Positions 45,851-57,300 of a stretch of DNA of 58,000 nt are shown here, one piece after another (positions within the stretch are counted from its first letter, which is position 1; each line of letters begins with the position of its first letter). The DNA comes from Cryptomeria japonica (taxonomy: Eukaryota > Streptophyta > Pinopsida > Cupressales > Cupressaceae): positions 522,294,185 to 522,352,184 of the forward strand of contig NC_081414.1 of assembly GCF_030272615.1 (NCBI RefSeq). The letters run 5' to 3'. The notes below the pieces were generated by a model. It saw only the letters and a program-made list of their open reading frames with translations. It was not told the DNA's origin and made no database searches. A program made the translations under genes and the position numbers.

Positions 45851-46874
45851 TGTATCTAGGGGTAAAATAATTGTAAATTGCATAATCAGATATCAAAGAG
45901 CAAATCACAACTCTAATCTAATTAATATTTCTCCTAAATTACAATGGAATGATGCAAAATCAATTGAAATGAAAGAAATGTCTATCTAAAACTCCCTCAA
46001 TTGACATAGCAAGGCTTCCATTTCTCTTCTCCATTATTGTGATGTAGGTGGCTCTCTGGTATTGCACTGATTTCTTGCATAAGATGGACAATAACTTTGA
46101 AGACTGTGATTCTAGCTTGAATTGAGAAAAAAGGTTGAATTTATAGATTTTGATTACAAAGGGGGTGAGAAATAGAACTCAAGTGTTGATTGATAGATAG
46201 CTGATTTATATTGATTAGTTAACAGAGTTGATTGATTTGTTCAATCAATAGATTGGAGAGAAAACTAAATAGATTGGATAGTAAACTCAATTGATTGATC
46301 AGTACACTAAATTGACTAGCTAGTTGACTGGATTGATTAGGGAGATGATTGATTAGATGGATTAGTCAGAAAAAGCTTGATTGAGAGTTAAAAAGGATGA
46401 TTGATGAGTTAACTAAGTTAACGGATTTGATCAATCAGTTCTGATTTTAGCATGTGTTGTAGGATTTTGAAATTGAATTTGATTCTCATTTTCAATTTGG
46501 ATTTGAATTTGGACTTTTGAATGCTGAAATGCACATGAAATTAATTGAAATTAATTCGAATCAGAATTTGGGAGAAGTGAAATGAAATTATATGGAATTA
46601 ATTGGAATTATAATTTGGGGAATTGGAGGAATTTAATTAATTAATTTAAATGAAATTATTTAAATTTAAGAAATTGAATTAATTAAATAATTGATATTTA
46701 ATTTATTAATTGAGATAGGGTTAATTATTTATAATGATGTAGAAGTTTGGACAATTAATAATGATTTGAATTGATTAGAAGAATAGGCTAGTTTAATTAA
46801 ATAATTAAATAATTACTTAATTAAATAGACAAATAATTAGTGTACGATTGATGAGATATTTTTAGGTGTCTACA
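45851..46874 (-). repeat. 3' LTR of H (~1,024 bp)
   Basis: On the minus strand it starts TGTAGACACCTAAAAAT after a polypurine tract and ends CCCCTAGATACA. The end resembles the G LTR end (CCCCTACACA). The U3 part is very AT-rich (46540-46850). The right boundary is firm; the left boundary at 45851 is by similarity only. Confidence 0.65.
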
Positions 46875-46889
46875 TTTGCCCCTCTTTGA
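46875..46889 (-). other. Polypurine tract of H
   Basis: On the minus strand TCAAAGAGGGGCAAA directly before TGTAGACACC. Confidence 0.75.
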
Positions 46890-47369
46890 CACAATGTCAG
46901 AATGACGTTGTTTCAAATAAAATGAAAAAAATCTACCCTAGTATGCCCCGGTGACACTTAGGGTATAAATATGCCCCCTTGGAAAAAGTGTTCGAAAAAT
47001 TGTGGAATGAAGACCATTTTTTCAAAAAAGTGCTAGATAGTGATAATGTGCAGTTTGGTAAGGTTTCAATCTCATTTGGTATGTCTACAACTGTGTTGAA
47101 GTTGGAGGGGTCCACGACCATTAGGGTGGCAAAAAACCCTAATTGTAAGCTATAAATTAAAAATTGGAATTGATTTGAGCTCATTTGCACTCTTTTGCTT
47201 TGTAAGAAGTCCTTAAAGATATTAGTGCTTTCGATGTCCTTGGAGTGAGATGGTGGGTCACATAGCGGTCATATCAGAGACCTCCCAACTCTAGTGGCAT
47301 GGTGAGTCGTTATGATTTTTTCTCATTTTTATTTGTTTTTTCCAATTTTTTCATTGATGTTTGGTAGGT
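46890..47369. other. Spacer between H 3' LTR and tandem repeat
   Basis: No recognisable protein. An 85-codon open frame at 46933-47190 (minus) has no family match that I can recognise. Confidence 0.4.
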
Positions 47370-47615
47370 CCAATTTTATGCATTTCACAATTGCATGTCG
47401 ATTTTTTTACATTTGATATTAATGATTCACATTTGCTTTTAATGCATTGCAATTGATTTTTTAGCTTGCACTTGAAGTTATTTATTCACATTTGTTGAAA
47501 TTAGTTTGCACTTGAAAATTTTGATTTGCAGTTGGCAATACTAATTCGCACTTGCTTAATTTAATTCGCACTTGTGAATATTATCTCGTAGTTGGTTTAA
47601 GTATTTCACAATTGA
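47370..47615. repeat. Degenerate tandem repeat with gcacttg units
   Basis: About eight diverged units of 22-32 bp carrying cacatttg or cgcacttg and followed by AT-rich sequence. They lie directly upstream of the PMD ORF on the plus strand. Confidence 0.7.
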
Positions 47616-47703
47616 AACTTTAAATTTATAAATGATAATGATAGGCATTTATTCATGTGTCTTGATGATGCAAATGAGGTAGCTAATTCATTTTTTTTTT
47701 CAA

Positions 47704-49634
47704 ATGCAAGAGCATTATCCAGTATTGCTTGCTAGACAGACACGGCCAGATGGTCTTGATCAATATCATGAGTTGGACACGGAGGATACCACTTTGTTGT
47801 GACAGGTTGGATTGTATCACATAGCGCATTTGCTTGAGGTTACAACTAATAGGGCCATGAATACTGCTTTGATTGAGTGGTGGCATTTAGAGACATGCTT
47901 TTTTCATCTACCGATAGGTGAGGTGTCCATCACACTTGAGGATGTGTGGCGTATCTTACACATTCCAATATTTGGTACATGAGTTACTTTTGATTGTTGT
48001 GATGGTGTATCTGCTTTGTGTACACTGTTTGAGTGTTCGAAGGAGGATCTCCATATTCATGGTTGTTATGAGATTCATTAGGATGATTTTGATTATGATG
48101 ATCTCACCATTGTTCTTGCTTGCACTGTTGTTGGATTATTGATCCTTGATAGACATACCCATGGTTTTCCTATTGGATGGGGATGAGTGTTTTCTTGGGG
48201 TCCCTATCTTCTTGCCACTTTATATCATCAGATGCATGGGATTGTTTAATTACAACAAAAATCAGTTGGATGTGGCATTACTTTGCTCCAGATGTGGGCT
48301 TGGGATCATATAACTATATTTCATCCTGCGCTACATGTTGATTTAGAGCCAGAGCAACCATATGCTTATATGTACACTTTTGGTGTGAGACATAGGGCGT
48401 CGGGTAATATCTTGTATTGGCATCATCAGATTGATATCTTATAGTATTTATCATGGAGGTCTTATCTCACTTCCCCTAGTTGGATTGATGATGCCCAACA
48501 TCTTCCTTTTTGTCGACAGTAGAGATATCTTATTGGTTGAGATGTGGGTGGTCATAGGGTTATTGATATGTATCTTCTTGGTCGCGTACTCTAACAATTT
48601 GGGGAGATACAGTGTATTCTAGATGTGACAACTTATTTTTCTTGCACTACTCGAGAGGTTGGTGATTGGGGTGATTGCATGTAGCCTCATGTTTCTATTG
48701 TTGATTTTGATGCTCTTGCTCCTGTTCAGTGGGGATGGCACATTGGTGTAGAGGATTTGGGGACCACAACACATTACAGTGTATGGTGGATACAACACAA
48801 GCCCATACCTTTGACATATTCGATAGTTTTGATTGTTGCTCAGTAGATTAGACATGGAAGGGGTCCTAGGGGGAGAGGGAGAGGTGGGGGGAGAGATGGG
48901 GGGAGAGATATGGAGGAGGGAGATATGGAGGTGGGATAGATCTAATAGCAGTGAATGGAGAGAAGGTAGAGAGTGGAGAGGAGGATGTGGATATTAGTGG
49001 AGAGACTGCATCTATGAGAAGTTCTAATAGGAGGGATAGTGAGGGTGATGATTCAGCATCAGGCTCATCGAGCAGTGATGGGGATGAGGGTGGGGATAGT
49101 GGACATGATGTTGACATGCCCTGGGCTATGAAATCAGGAGGTACAGAGAGAGGAAATGAGGAGGGATTGAGAGATCGGGTTAGAAGTTTAGAGGAATTGG
49201 TCACTACTTTGCGACAGTGGCAGATGTAGGATAGAGATTAGTATCGGTGGGTGATGGAGGAGTTGACTATAGAGAGGGATTGGATAGCTGCTATGAGAAA
49301 TTGACTATAGAGGGAGAGGGATGAGGCAATTAGGAGAGCTCACATCACCATGGATGCATACGATCAGTTATTTGGGCCGGTGATAGAGGCACGTAGCCAG
49401 GCAGATAAATATTTTGCTGGTGCATAGGAGGCTATTTAGTATAGGAAACTTTATGAGAGAGGCATTCTTGAGGGTCAGAGGGAGCCTAGTTTTAGTTCTT
49501 TCATGGGGAGGAGATCGATTTGGTCTACCTCTTGAAAGACTAGCAGTGGACGAGTGATGGGTCCACTTAGGGCATCGTCGGGATAGACTAGAGTTAGGCG
49601 AGATGCACCTATTGATAGAGGCAATATTGGTTGA
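47704..49634 (+). pseudogene. Plant mobile domain (PMD) protein, antisense in H
   Basis: About 640 codons from ATG 47704 (MQEHYPVLLARQTRPDG) to TGA 49632-49634, with a dozen or more in-frame stops and at least one frame change. The N-terminal half is a clear PMD: GLYHIAHLLEVTTN, EWW, FHLPIGEVSITLEDVWRIL, then ILYWHHQIDIL and GRVL-QFGEIQCI. The second half has an RGRGRGGGRDGG stretch (48857-48930), an acidic part (SGDDSASGSSSSDGDEG in one frame) and a coiled coil. PMD proteins include Arabidopsis MAIN/MAIL1 and many transposon-encoded relatives; host members act in silencing and genome stability. Here it lies antisense to H pol, next to the 3' LTR, so I infer a retroelement-borne copy, not a host gene. 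Confidence 0.85.
48855..48945. repeat. GA-rich low-complexity tract
   Basis: gggagag and gggagagat repeats that encode the Arg/Gly stretch of the PMD protein; the minus-strand open frame here is an artefact of composition. Confidence 0.8.
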
Positions 49635-52178
49635 TAGTTTTGTTATTGATGTTGTATCATAGATACAATGTATTTTGACACATTTTTATTAGATATATGG
49701 TATGCATTCTTGACGAACTATTTGATGATGAACTTCATGGTCTAATGTTTCTTTGTTGTTTTTATGCTTATGCTTACTTGGTAATGTAGTGATGTTTCAT
49801 TATTTTGTGATCTATGAATTTATATTTGAATATTGATGAAATGCTTGTGATAATGAAATGGACTAATGCAACATTATGTGAAATAATTTATATAAAAATG
49901 CAATCCTGGATTTTTTGGTTGTGTCAAAATAGATGTTGAAAATCGTAAATTTGGAAGAATTGTTAGTTGTTAGATGAAGAATAGATTAGAAGGAATGATC
50001 TGAAATGATAAATCAATTGAATGAACCTTTATTTATTCCAGAAGTAGATATGATAGAAATGATTTGATAGAATTTTGATGAGAAATTCTTCATTGTTTTA
50101 TTCATAGTGCAATACATTATCATCATTGAGCCTTATTATTTAATAATGGAGCTTATTATACCAATGTATGAGGAACCAAGATGTATATATATCTCATTGC
50201 AAAGAAACAAACATGTAGCCAACAAGGAATGAACCCTCCATTCTGGGAATTATGCTAGGGGTCGAGGTATGTGTGGCATCCATAAGTTGAATGCTCCTAT
50301 CACAGACACCCACTAGAGAAATTACCCTAGAACTTCATTGGTTCAAACCACAAATAGAAAATAAAGAAAAAGGATCATGCCCATCATGGCTCCTCTAGTC
50401 ACTTTTTGGACATCCTTGAGTAGCTAAAAACAACGATCTTCACCAATTTCATAAAAAGAGTCAACCAAAATAGACAAAACTCAGTAGTTGGACTGACCGT
50501 GTCTTTGCTTTGATATGTTTGATGTGATTTTGATAATGTCTGGTTTTAGAAGTTTTGGACCCCGTTTAAGACTGACCTATCTCGTTTTGAGTGTAACGAT
50601 TATGTTTAAGACAAGATGTTGATCACATTGATAGTTTGATAGTGATTCGTTATATTAGACAGTTGATCAGCTTGATTGCAAATGTTTTGACAAGATAGTT
50701 ATATCTTTTGCTTAACTTTGTGCAAAGTGTTTACTGGATATCTTCTAGGGTGTTGGATTCTTGCGAGACAATTTATTGCAAGTTTTTTAATTGATATTTG
50801 GATGTTTTTGGATTTTGTGGATTGATATTTGAATGTTTGGATTTTTTTTTGTTTTTTTAGGACTTTTTCTGATTTAAAATTTTTTTTCAAGACTTTATGA
50901 TTTTTAGGTTTTTTGAGGACTTTATCTGATTTTTAGAATTTTTTCATGACTTTATTTGAATGTTTTAGAATTTCTTTCATGACTTTATCTAATTTTTAGG
51001 GTTTTTTCAGGACATTTTTTTAATTTTTAGATATTTTTTCAGTTATGCCCCCAGGTATGCAACCCTATATGATGATATGCAACGTGTATGTGGAGACAAT
51101 GAATTTTGACATGAGGTATACTAATGCAGTATGAAAGATGAAGATGTAGTTCCTATTCGAACAAGGATGATTGTGTGTTTCCTTCATTTCAACATGTATT
51201 GATTGAATTGAAGGTGTGAAACATTTCAGAGATAGGAGTTGAATCCATTCTCAGAAAATCTTAGACCATTCAACCTAACACACTATGTAACCAAGATATA
51301 TGAATGGAGGCACGAAAAAATTCTCCATCAATTATTGAAAATTTTATCTTCTTTTGCCCATGTGTGTGCATTTGGATTCATTCTAACTCTTAAAACTATC
51401 AAAGACCCTTGGAATCCTATGTGGCTAGCTACGTGAGTTATTTTGACTTCAGAAGCATCCTGGATAGAGCCTTGCTGGTAGCAAGCTTTTAGGGCTCCAA
51501 TGAGGTTATGCACTGTAATATCTTAAATATTGCTCCATTGCTAGCAGGCGTCCATATCCCTGATGGAGTTACCTACATGTCCCCATAGTCAATCGTTTAT
51601 TATCGCACTTCTATGCATGATATTTCAGTAATATATCATTTTTTTGTATTTTACCTTAAGATGGATATCGACATAGTATTTTTTTTCCTTTTCTTTTTTT
51701 TGCATTGACTTGTAAGTAATGAAACCTACAATAGTTCTAAAGCAGAATATTGGATTTTTCACTAGCTACATGACCAACTAGGTATCTATAATGACTTAGA
51801 GCTTTTGATTAATGTGTGAGATATAGCGATTGATAGATTTTGGGTAACAAGACTTGATAGTGAAACCTCTACCCAACTAGGGATAAAGCTTAATCACAAG
51901 ATGAATTTGAAGATGAATGACTAAAGGCCTCCTAAAGACTTCATGAACAAGTATCTAGGAAATGAGACAACCTTCGTTCCTTTCAGTGAAGATAGGTGAA
52001 GAACTCATATAATCTCCTTGATTTATTGATTCCACTATATGAGAAATCAATAATAATATGCAACTATATGTTGTGCAATGGTGATATGAAAGCAACTATG
52101 ATGTACTCTGAAATGAAGATATACAATGCAATAAAGATATATGCAAATGCAGTACTAAAAATTGAAATGAACCCACCC
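49635..52178. other. Non-coding region of H between PMD ORF and integrase
   Basis: About 2.5 kb without a recognisable domain on either strand; AT-rich with poly-T tracts. It holds the 30-bp tandem repeat at 50861-51042. Long spacers here are common in Tat-lineage elements. Confidence 0.55.
50861..51042. repeat. ~30-bp minisatellite, 6 units
   Basis: Each unit starts gactttat or a close variant, has a central tgatttttag and ends tttttcat or tttttcag. Confidence 0.85.
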
Positions 52179-52600
52179 TTAGATGTAATATCTTTTTGGG
52201 TGCATGCTATTAATAGGATCATGGAGTTGATCTCCCTCCATTATTTGCAAATGATAAGCATTGTTTCCGATTAATTTTGTTATGACAAAAGGACCTAACC
52301 AGTTAGGCTCAAATTTTCTTAGTTTTTTGTGTTCATCGAGGTTCCTTTGATTTTCTTTAAGAACAATGTCTCCTATTTCAAAGCAATGTGGGTTAACTCT
52401 TTTGTTGTAGCTTCTTCTCATTCTTTTTTGATATCCTTGTAAATAATTCACAACACTTTGTCATTTTTCATCTAGGAATTCTAGTTCTTGCAAATGTGCT
52501 ACTCCATAGTCTTCTTCTGAGATAATATTTTTTAAGAGAGACCCTTAGCAATGGAAATTATACCTTGATAGGAAAAATAGATTCTGAACCATAACCAAAG
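52179..52600 (-). pseudogene. H integrase C-terminal end (Ty3/gypsy)
   Basis: Minus-strand frame ending KRYYI* at 52179. It contains YNKRVNPHCFEIGDIVLKEN, KFEPNWLGPFVI and AYHLQIMEGDQL, the usual end of plant gypsy integrases (the GPY/F-type module, here LGPFVITKL). The sequence upstream to about 52600 (EEDYGVAHLQELEFLDEK) is in frame apart from one stop. The catalytic core lies beyond element D, outside the window. Confidence 0.9.
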
Positions 52601-52640
52601 AGTACAGTGTGGTACCGGTTGCTATGTGGACACTAGTTCA

Positions 52641-53399
52641 TGTTAGGATTAATGATAGTCCCAAAGATATTGAGAGAGGGGAATGAATCAGTATCTAATC
52701 GGTTAACATAATATTTAACCTTATTAAGTATTTTGCATTCCAAAATAGTGTACCGGTAAACAAGAATTAAAGTAGTAATTATGAACAGTAAAGACAACAT
52801 AGAAAGCACACCATAACACAAGATGTTTAATGAGGAAACCCGGTGTGGGAAAAACCTTGATGGCATTTGTGACCCAGTATTCACTCACTGGCCAATGAAT
52901 GGATATTACTTACAAGAGGGGCTTGCACATGCAGGAAGGCTAACTGCCTAGAGCTCACTGCTCAATTATAAAAGGAATTCTCACTAACTTAAAAAATGGA
53001 TTATGAGAATCCAATATAATGTACTGCTACAAATCAGCATTTGCTATGCTAGGTTCAGTACCGGTTTAAGCTCATACTATAACCATAAACCCCTATACAA
53101 AATCTGCCTTAATATTCACTAATCACTTCTACCATCATATGTCCATCTATCTATATCACAAAATTATTTATAAGACCTCATACATATATGAGTCTATTAC
53201 AATATTCCTTGTCGGCTTTATAAAAACATATTTATAATTAAATACAATAGACAAAATCCTGTCGGCTGGGGTGCCGATATACATTCTTGTTGCTACCGGT
53301 GATTTACTAGATGAATGCTGAGTGGCTACCTATAGGTTGGTGGTAGGTTGCCATCAATGAAAACACCATCATTTCTCACTAGAGTGTAGAATGCCAACA
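52641..53399 (-). repeat. 3' LTR of D (759 bp)
   Basis: On the minus strand it starts TGTTGGCATTCTACAC and ends TTAATCCTAACA. It has the attcattcccctctct motif near its end, related to attcaccccc in C, K, S1 and X. It is shorter than the C LTR. Confidence 0.88.
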
Positions 53400-53413
53400 A
53401 TCTCCCCCTTTGG
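53400..53413 (-). other. Polypurine tract of D
   Basis: On the minus strand CCAAAGGGGGAGAT, identical to that of X, before TGTTGGCATTC. Confidence 0.9.
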
Positions 53414-53542
53414 CATTGATGGCAACACTCATGAGAAAAATCCAAAAATCTGTCCCAAAAATGAAGTCCAAAATTTTTCCAAAAATGTGTGCTCCCCATT
53501 GAGTAGATGATCTCCTATGATGACCATTTTTCTCTATCCACT

Positions 53543-53556
53543 ACTCCCCCTTTGAT
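53543..53556 (-). other. Upstream polypurine-tract-like motif of D
   Basis: On the minus strand ATCAAAGGGGGAGTAG, 142 bp upstream of the first tract, matching the second motif of C and X. Confidence 0.7.
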
Positions 53557-53708
53557 ATCAATCACAAAGGTTGTCAAAAATTGTCAAATGAGTGTAGATT
53601 TCAGCTTGAACTTTGTAACCGGTTGGTTACAATCTGGAATACGTATGCTAATACTAAGTTTAAGCTCTGTATAAATCTATTACTATCCTTCATAGCTACC
53701 TCATTTCT

Positions 53709-56700
53709 CTAAATTGTATTGGTGAGATGATGCATATGTTCCTCTGATGTCTTTTGTCCTTGAATTAATGCCTCAAATATTTCTTTCCTTAGAGAGATAA
53801 GGTTATCTAACTTAGGACTGAGTTTGCACTTAAGCTCTCTGGCTTTTCCCTTGATCCTTTCTTTCTCTTTCTCTAACTTCTCTTGGTTTTCCTCAAATCT
53901 AGTAATTTCTTGTTCAATAACTGATATAGGTTCAGATGAACCAATGATATTATCAACTATATTATTTATCTCCTTTTGAACTTTGCTAATTTCCTTATCA
54001 ATGTCAACTGTTAACAAATTTGTCATGCAAGTATCTCTGTACAGTTCTTTATACTCCAAAATTGTTGTATTTAGTGCTAGTAAAAGTGTATTGATGTGTT
54101 TCGTGCACTTGTTTATTGTTTCCTCAAAGAATTTTCCCTTTTCCTTTTCCATTTTCTCCTTGAGTGTTTCCTCATTTATTTGATCAACTATCAGTATATT
54201 ACTAGTAATATATTTAGACAATGTGTCTAACTGACCTAAAGAATCCTTTACATGCTCTAAATTGCATTTGGGTGCAATCATCTTAAGAATGGGTATTTTG
54301 TCATCAATCACCTTATAGGCCAATGCATTACAATCTATTATTTTCTTTATTGAGTCCAAAAGTACTTCAGTCACATTAGTAGGTCTAAATTCTATTAGTG
54401 AAGTACTAGATGTCTGGCCAACTACCTTTATAATTTCTGTGCTTCCGGTGGGAGTAACCAATTTTCCTGAATCAACCTCTAGTGGGTTAGTCAGTGTTTG
54501 CATTTCCACTAGCAATGATTTTGGTTTCTCTGTGATTGCCAGTTTCACTATCTCAATGTGTACCCGTTACTTTGCCGATTTCTCAGTTTGTTTTTCTGTG
54601 TTATCCACTGCCGGTATCTCTATGTTATCCATTGTTGCTATCTCTATTAGTTTTATTGTGCCAGCATCTACACTACCAGTAACCATTCCACTATCCAAGG
54701 GTTTCACTGAATGCTCAGCTTGCTCTGCTTGTGTCTCAACCCCAATATTATCTGCCTGTGTTCCAACCTCAATATTATCTGTCGGTTTCTCCGTAGCAAT
54801 ATCATTTTTTTTTACCTTTGTGTTCTCCTTATCAACTACAATGTTTACTTCCTGAGTGTTAATATTCATAGTGTACAAAATTTCTGACTCAGGGTTGGTA
54901 TCCTCATGTGGTGTATCCACATTCTCAGTAGCTAGTGTGCTATCAGTTTATACTAGTGGAGTAACCAAAGGTGGTGGTAGGTTGTCAGTTACTTTAATGT
55001 TTGGTAATACACCTATTTTACCTTTCCTTTGTCTCTGTCCTTTTGATAAACTTTGAAAGTTTTTGGTCTTTTCAACTCTTCCTGTTTTTCTTTCTCAACA
55101 AAGAAAATATCCCACTTGTCTATTGTTTCATCTGCAATTTCATTTACCCTGCTAGCCATTAGGCTTACATGTTGGTGTCCACTTGCAAAAACTAATCTAT
55201 TATCTTCACTAATTAATTCATCAATTTCTTCTACAGAGTTGACCGGATGTATAGATAGTAGTTTTTCAATATTTAGTTTCTTGTCAAGTTCCATGACTCC
55301 AATTCTCTTTGCATCTAACCACCTATATAATTCACTTGGAAAATCATCTACAACTTCAATTAATACTTTCTTGTAAATATCAAGATGTAGTATTATGCTA
55401 TTCTCAATACTTTCCTTTTCTTCATTAGTAAATGTATTGTACAGTTTGCTAACATTAGCTAAGTTGCCTTCATCAGTTATCTCACTCAATAGGTTATCCA
55501 ATGGTGGTATGACCTATTTTTGCTTCCTTTTAGGTGTCATCTTCTTTGTTGGTGGTCTCATTGCCTATTGCTTCTATCTTGGTGCTCTTGTTTTCTTGGG
55601 AGGAGGAGAGGGTACCAGTGAAGGTTTTCTCTTCCTATCAACTCTTTTAAACTCAATAGGTATTTCACTATCAGAGGATGTACCAATCGGGGAGAGATGT
55701 GCCTCTAGTTTTAATCCTTCTAAGTCACTTTCCTCAATACTAGTGATGTTCATAATATTTTCTTTTATTTCCTTAACTTTCTTAGATGCACTTTTTATGC
55801 AATTTTCTCTTCTTTTTCTTTGTTTCAATGTTTGTACACCACTTTCTATTGTTTGTGCATTTCCAAAAACCTTTTCTTTTGGTTCTCTAGGGGCTTCTAA
55901 TAGGGATTTGGCATATGTTTCAATGATGTTTACATATACCTCATACCCCATTTTCGTTACCTATACGGTTCTAGGAAGAACTGCCTCCATCCATATCTCA
56001 TCCTTTTTAATTACAAAACATATTTCCTTTTCATACTTGTCTACAATACTTTGTGGTAATCTCTCTCTTGTTTTCATTTTTGCTTTAAATGTTTTTAAGT
56101 ACTCTGTTATATTGTTATCCTTATCAGTTCCCATACTGGTGAAGATTTGTAATAGTTGTTTCCTACCGGTATATCATAACCAAAATCTTTCTTACCAATA
56201 TCAGGAACCTCTTTTGTGAGATACAACAACCGACATACTAGAAGATTGCCAAAACGAAAAGTACCTTTCTTAGCTCCTTTGATCTTTTTTAGATTATCTA
56301 TCAATTCATCTTTTAACCATTCACATACATCTATTTTGCATCATTATTGACCATATCATATGCACTTTTAATACAAAGACTGTAAACAGAGTTGAGTTGG
56401 TTTGCATGCGTGGTTTTGTAACCCAGGATCATGCTTATAAATCTGACATTCTCATCTTTAACATCATCCACTCTCAGGGATCTGCTATCATAGGTTTCTC
56501 CTATTAATTTCATCACTGTGTTATTAGGAACCTTCTAAGTTTTATATGGCCTGCTACCGGTGGAGGGTAAACCAGTCACTACCCTAACTACTTCTCTGGT
56601 GATTTTACAAACAGAATCTAGCCAAAATAATTCTCCATGAACTCTGCTAAGGACAATTCTTACTACCTCCTTAGGAAAATTAGGGATGTCTAAGATCTCT

Positions 56701-56996
56701 ACAAAACCTAAAGTTTCAATAAGGTTGTGTTCAGGTTTCACATTTCCATTTTCATCATAGATAACAGTTTTAAACATTTTCAATATTTTTTCTGAACCTA
56801 ATTCCTCAATATGGCAATGAATATAGATTCTAGGGTCTTCAACATATGCAACACCTTTTGGAATTTTTGAAAAAGCACCTAGGGAATCATCCTATTTCAC
56901 TATCTCGGGAATGATTTTAAAAATAGGCCAAGGGCGCTTCACAGCTTCTATAATAGTAGGCTTTGCGATAAATTCTGGAGCAGAGGAGGAAGCCAT
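53709..56996 (-). pseudogene. D ORF2: homologue of C ORF2
   Basis: ATG 56996 (MASSSAPEFIAKPTII) to stop at 53709, about 1,095 codons, with several stops and at least two frame changes. The N-terminal ~400 codons match C ORF2 block by block (YIHCHIEELG, RVHGELFWLDSVCKITREVV, RFGNLLVCRLLYLTKEVP, MKTRERLPQSIV, KMGYEVYVNIIETYAKSLL, KEKVFG). Then come a basic stretch near 55600 (KRKPSLVPSPPPKKTRAPR), a helical block at 55501-55013 (SELYRWLDAKRIGVMELDKK), an acidic repeat (NIEVGTQADNIGVETQ) near 54770 and a long coiled coil to the end. Conservation of the order of blocks in two diverged copies suggests the protein was under selection before decay. No enzyme motif was recognised. Confidence 0.78.
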
Positions 56997-57300
56997 TGAT
57001 AAATACCTTAATCTACTTGATAATGGTTTGAGTGCTTGAAAGAACTTGCTTCACTTCTTCACTTTGGATGCCTTCTCTCAGACTTTTGTGCTCTCTAAAA
57101 GTTTGAATGCTCAGTGAATTGAAAAAGAGGGAAAATCACTGATTTATAATGTCTTTTCCCCAACAACTGCATTAAATGCTCGTTGGTTAAGTGAAACTTA
57201 ACACATCTGCCAGTAGAGAAGAAGTCCATCTTCTCACCATCAACCGAGGGTAAACTTGCATGATTTTCAACTTGTTGCAATACCCCCAAGGGTTACTTTT
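56997..57300 (-). other. ORF1-ORF2 spacer in D
   Basis: About 300 bp between the ORF1 stop and ORF2 ATG. No domain seen. It corresponds to the 470-bp spacer in C. Confidence 0.5.

Larger units (their letters stand above)
45851..52640 (-). mobile_element. Element H: 3' part of a Tat-like Ty3/gypsy element
   Basis: In element order (minus strand): integrase C-terminus at 52600-52179, 2.5 kb non-coding, an antisense PMD ORF (47704-49634, plus strand), a short spacer, polypurine tract 46889-46875 and 3' LTR 46874-45851. Integrase at the end of pol is the gypsy order. An extra antisense ORF between pol and the 3' LTR is known from the Tat/Ogre/Grande lineage. The 5' part is separated by element D and lies outside the window. 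Confidence 0.75.

Noticed and set aside
48866-49204. 112-codon Ser/Pro-rich minus-strand frame
   Set aside because: Antisense of the GA-rich Arg/Gly coding tract of the PMD protein.
47704-49634. PMD frame as a host gene
   Set aside because: It is full of stops, has no visible introns or promoter, and lies between H integrase and H 3' LTR in the position known for Tat-lineage antisense ORFs.
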